Source: Rubinisphaera italica
GTDB taxonomy: Bacteria > Planctomycetota > Planctomycetia > Planctomycetales > Planctomycetaceae
Assembly (NCBI RefSeq): GCF_007859715.1
Contig: NZ_SJPG01000001.1
Location: 1,116,001 to 1,180,000, forward strand
Reading direction: 5' to 3'
Length of the DNA stretch: 64,000 bases
The translations under genes were made by a program, and so were the position numbers. Numbering within the stretch: position 1 is the stretch's first letter; each line of letters begins with the position of its first letter. The notes beneath the pieces were generated by a model that saw only the letters and a program-made list of their open reading frames with translations, was not told the DNA's origin and did no database searches. Below are positions 48,450 through 58,983 of this stretch, piece after piece.

Positions 48450-50579
48450 ATGAGTTCCGGTCTCTACCTCTCTGAAAAGTGTGTCATGCCCTTAAAACTT
48501 TCCAATTCAAAATATGCTCCCTGGCTGGGAGGCGTCTTCGTTTTTTTTATCAGTATCTCAGCGGTTCGACTGATGGGGTCTTTTGAAAATGGCCGTTACC
48601 AACAGCAAATCCGGTCGGATGTTCTTCAGGAAATGAGTGTCATTCATGCTAAGGCCGAGCAAGCGATCAATACGCGAATGGCTTTAACCATGGGACTGAA
48701 AGCCATCGCTTCAGCAAATCCCAGTTTGATTAATGATCGCAGCTGGTTTGCCAAAATCGCCGCTTCTATGCAAAAGACTTCTACGGGGATCCGGAATATT
48801 GCGCTGACAGAAGGAACGACAGTAAAAAATGTCTGGCCATATGAACTCAATAAAAGCGTACTGGGGGTAGATTTAGCTCAAATTCCGACACAGATTGATG
48901 CGATATCAGAGACAATCAAAACAAGACATCCAGTTTTGGCAGGACCTGTTGAATTGATACAGGGAGGGCAGGGGTTTATCAATCGTGTTGCGATCTATAA
49001 GACCGATGATGTCAATAAGCCGGACCAGGGAGAATTTCTCGGAATGGCAGCAGTGGTCATTGATAAAGATTCACTTCTGCAAGAATTCCTGAGCGATATC
49101 CCGGATGATTTGGAAGTTGCAATTCGAGGGAAAGATAGTCGCGGCGAAAAGGGGGAGTTCATTTTTGGTGATCCTGAAATCCTGAGTCGCGATCCCATGA
49201 CACTTTCGATAATTTCTATGGGAGGAACCTGGCAATTTCTCGGGACTCCTCGCAAAGGTTGGGAAGCGTCTTCTCCACTGGCGGCAAGAATCGGAATTCT
49301 GGGTTTCCTGTTTTCATTGGCTTTTGCCAGCTTAGTCTGGGGATTAATTGCAGCCATGATGCGTAATCGAAGTGCCTTGCGTCTGGCAAAAGAAGCCTCT
49401 GAAGCCAAGTCTCAATTTTTGGGGCGTATGAGCCATGAAATTCGTACACCGCTTGCGGCAATCAGTGGATTTTCCAATGAACTTCGGCCACTGGTCCAGG
49501 GCAAACGTGCCACAGAATTTCTCGATATTATCTCTAAAAACTGCGCCCATCTCACTTGGATTGTGGGAGACATTCTCGATGTCACCCGTATTGAAGCTCA
49601 GCGGATCAGTTTAAGGCACGTCAGTTTTAATCCTCGCGAACTCGTCAAAGATGTACAACAGACTTTGCAGCATCAGGTCGATGAGAAAAACCTGACACTG
49701 GAAGTTCAGATCGATGAGAAAACTCCGCAGAGTATTGTTTCAGATCCCATCAGATTAAAGCAGGTATTGGTCAATCTAGTTCAAAATGCCGTCAAATTTA
49801 CAGAGTCGGGAACAATTCAAATTTCGACCGAATCAGGCAGATACGCAGAAAAGGAAGTCGAGCTGATTTTCAGAGTTCGAGATTCTGGAATTGGGATTGA
49901 ATCAGATGATCTGGAACGAATATTCGAACCTTTCTGTCAGGTCGATTCGGGTTCCAATAGACGGCATGGAGGAACGGGATTGGGATTAGTGATTTCCAGA
50001 AACCTTTGTCGGCTGATGGGGGGAGATATTTCCGTTTCGAGTACTTTAGGTGTCGGCAGTGAATTTTCGGCAAGCATTGTAGCCGAAGTTACATCAGGAC
50101 GCAGGAGTCGAAATCACTTGATTTCAACAGCTCAGATAGTCAATGAATCGGATTCGGGTAAGAGAAAAAGGGAGCATCAGACACTCTTAGAGGAATCTAA
50201 AATATTGCTCGTCGAGGATGGTCCTGACAATCGAAAGCTGATTTGCTTTATTCTGGAAGGACGGGGAGCTGAAGTCATTACATTAAATAATGGTCAGGAA
50301 GCTATTGACTGGCTGACGAATTCTGCAAATTCTCTACCCGATGTCATTCTAATGGATATGCAGATGCCAGTCGTCGATGGCTACGAAGCAACCAGACAAT
50401 TGCGAAAGAATGGGCTGAAAATACCAATCCTCGCATTGACCGCGCATGCACTGCCGGAAGAGATTAATCGATGTATGAGTGCAGGGTGTAACCGCTTTGC
50501 CTCCAAGCCGATTGATCGAGATCAACTCATTACCGATATCTTTGAATTGATTGAAGAAAACAACCTGATTGCAACTTGA
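48450..50579 (+). CDS. Hybrid sensor histidine kinase with CHASE-type sensor and receiver
   Basis: In this 709-residue protein an N-terminal membrane helix (26-44) and a second at 281-304 flank a periplasmic CHASE-like sensor. A HisKA domain follows with the phospho-accepting His329 (GRMSHEIRTPL), then a HATPase domain with NLVQNAVKF, DSGIGI and GGTGLGL. A C-terminal receiver has Asp636 (VILMDMQMP) and a late Lys in SKP. Signal and output gene are unknown; no response regulator is adjacent. The start at 48450 and an internal ATG at 48486 are both possible; neither has a strong ribosome site. Confidence 0.9.
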   Translation: MSSGLYLSEKCVMPLKLSNSKYAPWLGGVFVFFISISAVRLMGSFENGRYQQQIRSDVLQEMSVIHAKAEQAINTRMALTMGLKAIASANPSLINDRSWFAKIAASMQKTSTGIRNIALTEGTTVKNVWPYELNKSVLGVDLAQIPTQIDAISETIKTRHPVLAGPVELIQGGQGFINRVAIYKTDDVNKPDQGEFLGMAAVVIDKDSLLQEFLSDIPDDLEVAIRGKDSRGEKGEFIFGDPEILSRDPMTLSIISMGGTWQFLGTPRKGWEASSPLAARIGILGFLFSLAFASLVWGLIAAMMRNRSALRLAKEASEAKSQFLGRMSHEIRTPLAAISGFSNELRPLVQGKRATEFLDIISKNCAHLTWIVGDILDVTRIEAQRISLRHVSFNPRELVKDVQQTLQHQVDEKNLTLEVQIDEKTPQSIVSDPIRLKQVLVNLVQNAVKFTESGTIQISTESGRYAEKEVELIFRVRDSGIGIESDDLERIFEPFCQVDSGSNRRHGGTGLGLVISRNLCRLMGGDISVSSTLGVGSEFSASIVAEVTSGRRSRNHLISTAQIVNESDSGKRKREHQTLLEESKILLVEDGPDNRKLICFILEGRGAEVITLNNGQEAIDWLTNSANSLPDVILMDMQMPVVDGYEATRQLRKNGLKIPILALTAHALPEEINRCMSAGCNRFASKPIDRDQLITDIFELIEENNLIAT

Positions 50580-50631
50580 AATTCAGGAACTCATTTGCCT
50601 GATATGAGTTCACAAAGGATTGTGAGGACGA

Positions 50632-52233
50632 CTATGGCTTTCTTTCACCTGCCTGGACTTTCACTTTCCATTCTTCAGACATTTCCGCCATCTCGGAATT
50701 GTCCTGATATTGCTGCTCGAGTTCTTGGAGCTGTTCCTTCATTTTTGCGATTCGCTCGCTCTGGGCGGGATCGTTATAAAGATTGTTCAGTTCATCAGGA
50801 TCAGTTTCCAGATCGTAAAATTCCCACTCACCGAACTGATAAAAGTTGATCAACTTGTATCGATCGTTCCTGATCCCATTATGTTTGGCGACCATGTGCA
50901 CGCTGGGGAATTCGTGGTAGTGATAATAAATCGCGTCCCGCCAGTCGTCAGGCGTCTCGCCTTTCATTAATGGGACGAGCGATTTCCCCTGCATGTTTTC
51001 CGGAATGGGAGCTCCGGCGATATCGAGGAAGGTTTCGGCATAATCAAGATTTTGAATCAGATCGGTATTAACGCTCCCCGGTTTGATTGTGCCGGGCCAT
51101 TTGGCGATGAAAGGCATTTTCAACGACTCTTCGTACATCCAGCGTTTGTCGTACCAGCCATGATCCCCGAGATAAAATCCTTGATCAGATGAGTAAATTA
51201 CGATGGTGTTCTCATCGAGTCCTGATTCTTTCAAATAATCCATCATCCGGCCGACACTGTCATCAACACCTTTGACACATCGTAAATAGTTGCGGATGTA
51301 GCGATGATATTTCCAGCGAACGAGATCCTTGCCAGTCAGATTCAGTTTCTTCAGTTCATTGTTTTTGACATCGAACGCGGCATTCCACGCCTGCAACTGT
51401 TCGGAAGTCATTCTTTCCAGATTCTTCGCTCCCGAACGATCGACCGATTTTCCCGAGTAGGGATCCCAGTTATGGATCGGCGGGCCAAAGCAATCGAAGA
51501 CGATATTGAGGTGCCCATCGATTTCCATTTCCTGATGACGAGCCGGGCTGGCATTGTCTTCCCATCGATCAAACAAAGTGGCTGGCTCGGGAATATCGAC
51601 ATCATCGTACAATGTCAGATATCTTAGCGGCGGCATCCAGGTGCGATGCGGAGCTTTGTGCTGACACATCATCATGAACGGTTTGCTGGAATCTCGCTGA
51701 TTCTTCAACCAGTCCAAAGCCATGTCGGTCACGAGATCGGTACAGTAACCTTCGACTTCCTCGCGTCCTTGAGGAGTTTTAAATGCCGGGTTGTAGTAAT
51801 CGCCTTGGCCGGGAAGGACTTTCCAGTGATCGAAGCCTTGCGGATCGGTCCCTAAGTGCCATTTGCCGAGCATCGCCGTTTGATAGCCCACTTTCTGAAG
51901 TAGTTTCGGAAACGTCTGCTGATCGCCATTGAAACGGTCCCTATTGGTCCGGAATCCATTCAAATGACTGTGCAATCCTGTCTGAATGACAGCCCGAGAG
52001 GGACCACAAATTGAATTCGTGCAAAAACTATTGCTGAACAGCATCCCCTGTTCAGCAAGCTTGTCGATGTTGGGTGTCGGATTCACATTCTGTAACCAGC
52101 CCTCATACGCTCCAATCGCATGGGGAGCATGATCATCGGTGAAGATGAAGAGAATGTTGGGGCGCTCGGCAGCTGAGAGTTGAGTGAGGTTCGTCAGAAG
52201 CAGGATTGTTAAAACTCGAAATAAAGTCCGCAC
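50632..52233 (-). CDS. Secreted sulfatase
   Basis: The 533-residue protein has a signal peptide (about residues 1-22) and the sulfatase signature. Metal ligands are in [10 protein letters not shown] (residues 28-38). The formylglycine site is [14 protein letters not shown] with Cys76 (C-x-P-S-R), and [20 protein letters not shown] carries the second metal-binding region. It would hydrolyse sulfate esters outside the cytoplasm after Cys-to-formylglycine conversion. No sulfatase-maturating enzyme lies in the window. Planctomycetes carry many such enzymes for sulfated algal glycans. It converges on the histidine kinase gene, 52 bases apart. Confidence 0.93.
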   Translation of the reverse strand: MRTLFRVLTILLLTNLTQLSAAERPNILFIFTDDHAPHAIGAYEGWLQNVNPTPNIDKLAEQGMLFSNSFCTNSICGPSRAVIQTGLHSHLNGFRTNRDRFNGDQQTFPKLLQKVGYQTAMLGKWHLGTDPQGFDHWKVLPGQGDYYNPAFKTPQGREEVEGYCTDLVTDMALDWLKNQRDSSKPFMMMCQHKAPHRTWMPPLRYLTLYDDVDIPEPATLFDRWEDNASPARHQEMEIDGHLNIVFDCFGPPIHNWDPYSGKSVDRSGAKNLERMTSEQLQAWNAAFDVKNNELKKLNLTGKDLVRWKYHRYIRNYLRCVKGVDDSVGRMMDYLKESGLDENTIVIYSSDQGFYLGDHGWYDKRWMYEESLKMPFIAKWPGTIKPGSVNTDLIQNLDYAETFLDIAGAPIPENMQGKSLVPLMKGETPDDWRDAIYYHYHEFPSVHMVAKHNGIRNDRYKLINFYQFGEWEFYDLETDPDELNNLYNDPAQSERIAKMKEQLQELEQQYQDNSEMAEMSEEWKVKVQAGERKP

Positions 52234-52465
52234 GGGAATTCTCCCTCATTCATTATGTTTCAAAGTTGGTTCAATAATATTCTGATTAACACTTAAACAT
52301 ATCGAGATGCGTGCGGGATGCAACTGAAGTTCCAGGTGTACGTTAATTCGGTCATCTGCTGAAATTCTCGAATAGACAGGCGGGTTTGCGAAACCTCAGC
52401 GCTTTATCTGAGGTTACTTATGAAGTAAAAGTAGCAACAAATTCTCTCAAATGGAGATCATCATC

Positions 52466-53650
52466 ATGCGAAATCGAATCTGCTGGAGAACGCTCTTCCT
52501 GCTAATCGTATCCTTACTGACACTTTCAAATACGGGGTATTCACAGGGGGAACGTTTTGAAAAATTGAAGCAGCTTCGAGATCGATTCGATACCGATGGG
52601 GATGGTCGACTGTCCTCTGAAGAGCGGGCCAATTTACAGAAGTTTCTCCAGGGCTTGCGGCAAAATCCGCAGAGTGAAGATATTCCTGCGAGTTTGATTC
52701 CCGGCAAAACAGGACTTTATGGAGATGTTCCGGGACGATTCACACCGAAAGTGATCGAAAATTATGACCTGCCCGATGAAAGTCGCGGCAAAGTCATTCC
52801 GCTGCGAATTTCTTATCCCGCAGAGACCGGGAGTTATCCTCTGATCGTGCACTGTCATGGAGCGGGCGGCTCAAAAGAGAATGGTCAGCCCCTGGTCACG
52901 CATTGGGTCAGTCATGGTTATGTTGTTATTCAACCTACTTTCGGTGATTCCATTTCGAAACTGAGTCCACAGGAGCGTCAGCAGTTTGAATCGATTGGCG
53001 ATTTTGTCAGTTCAGCCAAGGTGACTCTGGAGTGGAAAAACCGTCCGGATGATGTGAAAGCTGTTCTTGATTCTCTGGATTCGCTTGAGAAGACTTTTCC
53101 AGAACTCAAAGAGAGGATCGACACGACGAAAATTGGAGTCAGTGGCCACTCTTACGGGGCACATACAACAATGTTACTCAGCGGTATGACAATGATTCTG
53201 CCAGCCATCAAAACAATCAGCTTAAAAGATGACCGTGTTCGTGCAGCGGTGATGATCAGCCCCCAGGGACCCGGAAACGCAATTCAGGCAAAGTCCTATT
53301 CGACAATTTCACCCCCAACGCTGATGGTCACAGGCGACAACGACGGCACCCCCCAGCCGGGGAAATCAGATTTGAAAGGGGAGTGGCGGAAGCAGGCTTA
53401 CGATGGGCTGGAGCCGGGAGATAAATATCTGCTTTGGATTAACGACGCCTATCACAATTTTGGTGGAATTTCCGGCAGCAGTTGGTCGGGAGCAGGCCCT
53501 TCTGCCCCTGATCAGGTTTTACTCATTAACAGTACGGTGATCGCTTTTTTCGATGCATATCTTAAACAAATTCCAGAAGCTCAGGAGTATTTGAAATCCG
53601 ATGCCTTACAGAAAAACGCACGCGGTTTGGCCCGAATGAACAGGAAGTAA
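52466..53650 (+). CDS. Secreted alpha/beta hydrolase with N-terminal EF-hand
   Basis: The 394-residue protein has a signal peptide (about 1-27). An EF-hand calcium loop follows at DTDGDGRLSSEE. The alpha/beta-hydrolase domain has HCHGAGGSKEN (oxyanion hole), the nucleophile elbow GVSGHSYGAHT with its Ser, GDNDGTPQ and a late DAYHNFGG that supplies the His. It resembles chlorophyllase/dienelactone-hydrolase-like esterases; the substrate is unknown. The ATG at 52466 is preferred over 52451 because GGAG lies about nine bases upstream of it. Confidence 0.85.
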   Translation: MRNRICWRTLFLLIVSLLTLSNTGYSQGERFEKLKQLRDRFDTDGDGRLSSEERANLQKFLQGLRQNPQSEDIPASLIPGKTGLYGDVPGRFTPKVIENYDLPDESRGKVIPLRISYPAETGSYPLIVHCHGAGGSKENGQPLVTHWVSHGYVVIQPTFGDSISKLSPQERQQFESIGDFVSSAKVTLEWKNRPDDVKAVLDSLDSLEKTFPELKERIDTTKIGVSGHSYGAHTTMLLSGMTMILPAIKTISLKDDRVRAAVMISPQGPGNAIQAKSYSTISPPTLMVTGDNDGTPQPGKSDLKGEWRKQAYDGLEPGDKYLLWINDAYHNFGGISGSSWSGAGPSAPDQVLLINSTVIAFFDAYLKQIPEAQEYLKSDALQKNARGLARMNRK

Positions 53651-53761
53651 CAAAAACACAAAAATTCAGAATTACTGCGAGACACTGGGGGGCTCATCAC
53701 TTATCCTGAATTAAGACAATGCGTACACTCAATTTGAAATTGATTTTCAAAGGTACTCTTC

Positions 53762-54211
53762 ATGAGAATTTCAATCACATCGATACTTGTCTGTGGACTA
53801 CTTCAATCGCTGCTTTCACAGAATCTGCTGGCGTTTAGTGCAAAAGAGATTCAGGGAAAATGGCAGGCGGGTTCCATGACAATGTCAGGTAAGCCTCTCG
53901 ATACAGACATTTATGAACTGGTAATGGTCATTGAAAATCAAAAGATGAAGTTAACCTACATTCAGGATGACTTTGCACATTCCAAATCTTCCAAACTGGA
54001 GTTAGATGACTCCAGCGATCCTTGGAGTATTATCCTCAAGCCGAGTTCTTCAGAGAAAAAATCTAGCTGGATCTACGGGATTCTCAAGTTAAAAGGTAAG
54101 AAACTCCACATCGCAACATCGCAGCCCGGAGAGGGACGAGCTCCAGAAGATTTCAAATCGACTGCTCAGAATAAAGCGGATTACATGGTATTTGAGCGAT
54201 TTAAAGACTGA
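53762..54211 (+). CDS. TIGR03067-like secreted protein
   Basis: The 149-residue protein has a signal peptide (about 1-24), then the KEIQGKWQ opening and a beta-rich lipocalin-like body. LKLKGKKLHIA and RAPEDFKS segments near the end match the planctomycete TIGR03067 pattern (W..V...G and RP..F). Function is unknown. Its end is 35 bases before hpnC. Confidence 0.72.
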   Translation: MRISITSILVCGLLQSLLSQNLLAFSAKEIQGKWQAGSMTMSGKPLDTDIYELVMVIENQKMKLTYIQDDFAHSKSSKLELDDSSDPWSIILKPSSSEKKSSWIYGILKLKGKKLHIATSQPGEGRAPEDFKSTAQNKADYMVFERFKD

Positions 54212-54246
54212 ACACGCTCTCAATTCGGACGGCGGCGATTAGCGAA

Positions 54247-55161
54247 ATGGAATACGATTTTCGTCAGTTACTTTCGACCTGGGGACCGGATGCGACCGTT
54301 CAACCCTCTGCGATGTCATTGGGGGATGCTCGACAGTTCACCAAATCGATCGCATTGGGGCATTACGAAAACTTTCCGGTCGTTTCGTTTTTTCTGCCCC
54401 GGCTTCTTCGCCAACCGTTTTATGATATTTATTCATTCTGTCGCTGGTCGGATGATCTTGGAGATGAACTTCCCTCAACCGAGGAATCGCTGCGACATCT
54501 CCAATGGTGGAGAGGAGAACTGGACCTTTGCCTGAAGGGATCAGCCAGACATCCGATTACAATTGCTCTGGCTGAGACAATTCAGCAGTTCTCATTACCG
54601 GCAGAACCATTTCACGATTTAATCTCCGCTTTTGAACGGGATCAAATTCAAAATCGTTACAAAACTTACTCCGATCTGCTTTCTTATTGCCAGCAAAGTG
54701 CCAATCCTGTTGGGCGGCTGTTATTGCATCTGGCCGAATCTGCAACTCCCTCAAACCTTCAGCTTTCCGATAATGTTTGCACAGGGTTGCAGTTGATTAA
54801 TTTCTGGCAGGATGTTGCCCGAGATTTGCAAATGAACCGGATTTATCTTCCGAAGGAAGATCTGCATCAATTTGGTGTGACAGAAAAAGAGTTGCGGGAT
54901 AATGTCTCCACGCAGAATTTTCAGAAACTGATTGCTTTTGAAGTCGATCGAGCCGAGAAGTTATTGATGAGCGGGCGAGAACTCGCTTGTCAGGTCCCGC
55001 GCAGCATTCGGCTGGATATTCGCTTATTTGCTCTTGGCGGACTGACAATCTGCAAAAAAATCCGCCAGATCGATTATTGCGTTTTGGAAATCCGCCCCAA
55101 ATTATCCAAATGGGATGCTCCAGGATTACTGGTCAAAGCATTCCTCGGCAAGTTCAAATGA
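54247..55161 (+). CDS. hpnC: Squalene synthase HpnC-type
   Basis: The 304-residue trans-isoprenyl diphosphate synthase has the HpnC features: HYENFPVVSF, first aspartate-rich motif YSFCRWSDDLGDE and second QDVARDLQMNRIYLP. HpnC makes hydroxysqualene from presqualene diphosphate, one step of the hpnCDE route to squalene for hopanoids or sterols. hpnD and hpnE are not in the window, so they lie elsewhere. A family A palindrome follows the stop. Confidence 0.9.
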   Translation: MEYDFRQLLSTWGPDATVQPSAMSLGDARQFTKSIALGHYENFPVVSFFLPRLLRQPFYDIYSFCRWSDDLGDELPSTEESLRHLQWWRGELDLCLKGSARHPITIALAETIQQFSLPAEPFHDLISAFERDQIQNRYKTYSDLLSYCQQSANPVGRLLLHLAESATPSNLQLSDNVCTGLQLINFWQDVARDLQMNRIYLPKEDLHQFGVTEKELRDNVSTQNFQKLIAFEVDRAEKLLMSGRELACQVPRSIRLDIRLFALGGLTICKKIRQIDYCVLEIRPKLSKWDAPGLLVKAFLGKFK

Positions 55162-55177
55162 TGCTAGCAAGTAAAAT

Positions 55178-55203
55178 GTAGGGCAGGCTTCCAGCCTGTC
55201 TAC
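55178..55203. repeat. Family A palindrome after hpnC
   Basis: gtagggcaggct and agcctgtctac pair around a 3-base loop with one mismatch. It lies 17 bases after the hpnC stop. There is no T-tract. Confidence 0.7.
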
Positions 55204-55305
55204 TGAGGGCAAGTTTGTCGCTCACTGTTGTCAAAACTTTTCCAGTGATGATAATAGGATAGGAAATCACGACAAACACCGCATGCAACCGGAAGGGCTT
55301 CTCGA

Positions 55306-58300
55306 ATGCAGCGTCTAACACTATTGCTCACACTGTTCATTTTATCCATATCTACCAATGTTCTTCTGGCAGAAACACCCGAGGGCTCGAATACAGAGAG
55401 TGAATCTGTTCTGCTTTCAAATACTCGTCAGCTGACATTTGCCGGGCGCCGTTCGGGAGAAGGCTACTTCAGTGCAGACGGCTCCAAGCTGGTTTTCCAA
55501 AGTGAACGAGAAGCAGGCAATCCGTTCTTTCAGATTTACCTGCTCGATCTGGAAACCGGCGACGAAACACGCATTTCTCCCGGCACCGGGAAAACCACCT
55601 GCGCCTGGATTCATCCGGACGGGAATCGTGTTCTCTTTGCGTCCACACAGGATGATCCTCAAGCTCTTGAAAAACAGAAATCGGAACTGGAGTTACGGGA
55701 GTCTGGTAAAGAACGTCGTTATTCCTGGGATTACGATCCTGAATACAATCTCTTTCAATACGATCTGAAATCCAAAGAGTATCAGCCACTGACAAAAGAG
55801 CGTGGCTATGATGCGGAAGGTTCTTACTCGCCCGATGGCAAACTGATTGCCTTTGCTTCAAATCGGCAGGCCTATCAACGAGAGTTGACCGAAGAAGAGC
55901 AAGCGATGCTGGAACGAGATCCTGCGGTCTTCATGGAAATTTATGTCATGGAAGCGGATGGATCCAATGTCCGCAAGCTGACCGACACACTCGGCTACGA
56001 TGGCGGTCCATTTTTCTCGCCAGATGGCAAACGTATCTGCTGGCGCAGGTTCAAGGAAGATGGAGCCACTGCGGAAATTATGACCATGAACATCGATGGC
56101 AGCGATGTTCGTCAATTGACCGACTGGAAAGTGATGTCCTGGGCTCCTTACTACCATCCCTCAGGACGCTACATCATTTTTACGACCAACCGTCACGGAT
56201 TTGCCAATTTCGAATTGTATATGGTTGCTACCAATGGGAAGTCCGATCCGATTCGTGTCACTCACACCGAAGGGTTCGATGGCTTGCCAGCGTTCAGTCC
56301 CGATGGAAAACAACTTGCGTGGACCTCGAATCGCTCCGGTTCGAAACAGTCGCAATTATATCTGGCAGACTGGAACCATGAGGCAGCTCTCGAACTGCTT
56401 TCGTTAACTGGTTTTTCAGATGAGGATGTCGAACAGTCAGCCGCTTTGAATGCCCGGGAATCAGCCGACAGTTTCGAACCAGCCGACATCGCCCGGCACG
56501 TCAATTTTCTGTGTCGCGAAGAACTCGCAGGACGTTTGACCGGAACCGAAGGAGAACATCTGGCGACTCAATACGTGGCCACCTATTTTGATGAACTGGG
56601 ACTGAAGCCAGGAGGAGATGACGAGACCTGGTTTCAGGAATTTGAGTTTACTGCTGGAATTGATCTAGGCGAAAATAATTTATTGTCTCTGGGGGAAGAA
56701 AGTGAGGAACTCGATAAAGACTGGAATCCGGTTTCCTTTTCTGCCAACGGAGAATTTTCCGGCAATGAATACGCCTATGCAGGATACGGAATTGTCGCAC
56801 CGGCGATTGAAGGATTCGAAGAATATGATTCCTATGTGCATCTGGATGTCAAAGACAAATGGGTTGTTGTGTTTCGGTTTTTGCCGGAGGGAATCACACC
56901 AGAGTTGCGTCAGCATTGGGCGAGATATTCTTCGCTCCGATACAAAGCGATGGTGGCCCGCGATCACGGTGCTAAAGGATTGATCGTTGTTTCCGGCCCC
57001 ACTTCAAAAGTTCGAAATCAACTCGTTCCGCTGCGATACGATGGCTCTCTGGCTGGAACAAGTATTCCCGTCATCAGTTTGAACGACGACCTTGCTGGGA
57101 AATTATTAACCAGTACAAAAAAAACGTTGCTCGAATGGCAGACGAAACTTGATGCTGGCGAGCCAGTAATGGGATTTGTCACTGCAGGACCTGCATTGAA
57201 CGTGCAAGTCGATATTAAGCAGGTGAAGCGGACTGGCCGTAACGTCATCGGTGTACTGCCTGCCAAACAGTCTTATCACCCATTACCGGCGATTCTTGTG
57301 GGAGCGCATGTGGATCATCTTGGTCGTGGAGGCTCTTCATCTTCCCTGGCTAATGAGAAAGAAGCCGATCAGATTCATTTTGGAGCCGATGACAACGCCT
57401 CCGGCACGGGTGGCATGCTCGAAATTGCCGAGTATATGTCGAGTCTGGTCGCGGATAAGAAAATTGAATTGACTCGCGATGTGATTTTTGTCGCCTGGTC
57501 GGGTGAGGAACTTGGCTTGTATGGTGCCAACCACTTCGTCAAAGAGCTTGAAGCCGAGCTGAACTCTGTGATGGAAAGTTTGGGGGGACCTCCGGAAAAA
57601 GAGAAAGCCGAGTCCGATGAAGAGGAAAAAGCCGAATCGCAAAACAATGAACTTCCACTGCGATTTGTGATTGGAGCCTGCCTCAACATGGACATGATCG
57701 GACGGTTCGATAAAGCGTTAATCCTGCAGGGAGTCGGTTCGTCCACAGCATGGAAATCCATTATCGAGCAACGAAATGTGCCAGTCGGCATGCCGATCAC
57801 TTTGCAGAACGACAGTTACATCCCAACCGATGCGAGCGTCTTCTTCATGCATGGCGTGCCGATTCTATCAGCTTTCACTGGCACACATACCGACTATCAC
57901 ACTCCGCGAGATACTCCCGAAAAGATTAACTACCAAGCGGCTTCCGAAATCGCTCACTTGATGGGATTGATTACTCGTGGCTTGGCCGTCAGTCCCGACA
58001 CACTCGATTATGTCGATCAGGCTCGCCCGGAAGAACTACGCCGTGCTAACTTGCGGGCTTATCTCGGAACGATCCCCGATTATGGAGCCTCCGATGTGAA
58101 AGGCGTGCAACTCTCAGGAGTTGGCAAAGGGGGACCAGCAGACAAGGCGGGGATCAAAGGAGGCGATGTGATTGTCGAACTGGCCGGTAAGAAGATCGAA
58201 AATATCTACGATTACACCTATGCCATCGAAGCGTTGAAAATCGGCGAGAAAGTGAACATCGTCATTCAGCGAGATGGCGAAAAGAAAACACTTGAACTGA

Positions 58301-58320
58301 TCCCGGGATCTCGGGAGTAA
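55306..58320 (+). CDS. Secreted M28 peptidase fused to TolB-like propeller, PA and PDZ domains
   Basis: In this 1004-residue protein a signal peptide (about 1-22) precedes TolB-like PD40 beta-propeller repeats (about 40-370, with YFSADGSKLVF, SPDGKLIAF, FSPDGKRIC). A PA-like domain (about 510-640) and an M28 peptidase follow. Its zinc ligands are all present: AHVDHLG (668-671), GADDNASG (695-696), SGEELGL (734-735), NMDMIGR (796) and HTDYH (865). A PDZ domain ends it (about 930-1000, GIKGGDVIVELAGK). It is a predicted extracytoplasmic aminopeptidase. Start ATG at 55306. Confidence 0.9.
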   Translation: MQRLTLLLTLFILSISTNVLLAETPEGSNTESESVLLSNTRQLTFAGRRSGEGYFSADGSKLVFQSEREAGNPFFQIYLLDLETGDETRISPGTGKTTCAWIHPDGNRVLFASTQDDPQALEKQKSELELRESGKERRYSWDYDPEYNLFQYDLKSKEYQPLTKERGYDAEGSYSPDGKLIAFASNRQAYQRELTEEEQAMLERDPAVFMEIYVMEADGSNVRKLTDTLGYDGGPFFSPDGKRICWRRFKEDGATAEIMTMNIDGSDVRQLTDWKVMSWAPYYHPSGRYIIFTTNRHGFANFELYMVATNGKSDPIRVTHTEGFDGLPAFSPDGKQLAWTSNRSGSKQSQLYLADWNHEAALELLSLTGFSDEDVEQSAALNARESADSFEPADIARHVNFLCREELAGRLTGTEGEHLATQYVATYFDELGLKPGGDDETWFQEFEFTAGIDLGENNLLSLGEESEELDKDWNPVSFSANGEFSGNEYAYAGYGIVAPAIEGFEEYDSYVHLDVKDKWVVVFRFLPEGITPELRQHWARYSSLRYKAMVARDHGAKGLIVVSGPTSKVRNQLVPLRYDGSLAGTSIPVISLNDDLAGKLLTSTKKTLLEWQTKLDAGEPVMGFVTAGPALNVQVDIKQVKRTGRNVIGVLPAKQSYHPLPAILVGAHVDHLGRGGSSSSLANEKEADQIHFGADDNASGTGGMLEIAEYMSSLVADKKIELTRDVIFVAWSGEELGLYGANHFVKELEAELNSVMESLGGPPEKEKAESDEEEKAESQNNELPLRFVIGACLNMDMIGRFDKALILQGVGSSTAWKSIIEQRNVPVGMPITLQNDSYIPTDASVFFMHGVPILSAFTGTHTDYHTPRDTPEKINYQAASEIAHLMGLITRGLAVSPDTLDYVDQARPEELRRANLRAYLGTIPDYGASDVKGVQLSGVGKGGPADKAGIKGGDVIVELAGKKIENIYDYTYAIEALKIGEKVNIVIQRDGEKKTLELIPGSRE

Positions 58321-58360
58321 TAGTGCCTGCAGGAGAGAGCATCGACTAATAAGAATAGAC

Positions 58361-58440
58361 GCGATCTGTGGGAGCAAAATGCATCGCTATTAGTGATTGA
58401 AACGCACATGCGACCGCATCTGGTAGAGCAGAATGCTCTA
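58361..58440. repeat. Dispersed 80-base repeat, family E copy 2
   Basis: It aligns with 10097-10174 over its whole length, ending agagca-aatgctct. It runs into the stop codon of the FHA gene (58438). Confidence 0.8.
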
Positions 58441-58983
58441 GTCGGCGATGAGTTCTGGTCGGGAGTCGCTGCCAGCCAGTCCCCGGTTGCTCGAAAGAGA
58501 TGAGCGTGGTCCATCGAAGAGTTCAAAACCGTCGCCGTCTGGTTCGTCCAGCATAATGGGAACTTCGCTGCTCAATTCATGATCGACCAGTTCGTGAACA
58601 TCGGCTTTGGAATCGTATTCACTTTTATAGGGGATGCCATCATCGGACAGGGAAGGTGTTTCCTGTTCCTGAGGAACTGGTTTTTGCTTGCGAGCCTTCG
58701 AATCCAGAAACGTATAGGCTACATCGCCAATGGTTAATTCATCTCCAGAATTTAACTCTCGTGTGCCAGTGACCCGGCGTCCATTGATCTGAATACCATT
58801 CGTACTGCCAAGATCGCGAACCAGAAAATTACCGTTGATTTCAGCCAGACAACAATGTTTTCGAGAGACTTTTCGGCTGTCGTTGATCACTAAATCACAT
58901 TCCGGGTGCCGACCAACAAACAGGATGGGTTTGTCGATATTGACTGTGCGTCGATCGTCATGTGGTTCTAAACGAGCCGGCAT
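58438..58983 (-). CDS. FHA-domain protein
   Basis: In this 181-residue protein the FHA fold covers about residues 15-100, with the phosphothreonine-binding VGRHPECDLVIND...VSRKHC and LGSTNGIQINGRRV segments. The remaining 80 residues are disordered and acidic. It would bind phosphothreonine peptides; its kinase partner is not obvious here. The stop codon lies at the edge of the family E repeat. Confidence 0.9.
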   Translation of the reverse strand: MPARLEPHDDRRTVNIDKPILFVGRHPECDLVINDSRKVSRKHCCLAEINGNFLVRDLGSTNGIQINGRRVTGTRELNSGDELTIGDVAYTFLDSKARKQKPVPQEQETPSLSDDGIPYKSEYDSKADVHELVDHELSSEVPIMLDEPDGDGFELFDGPRSSLSSNRGLAGSDSRPELIAD

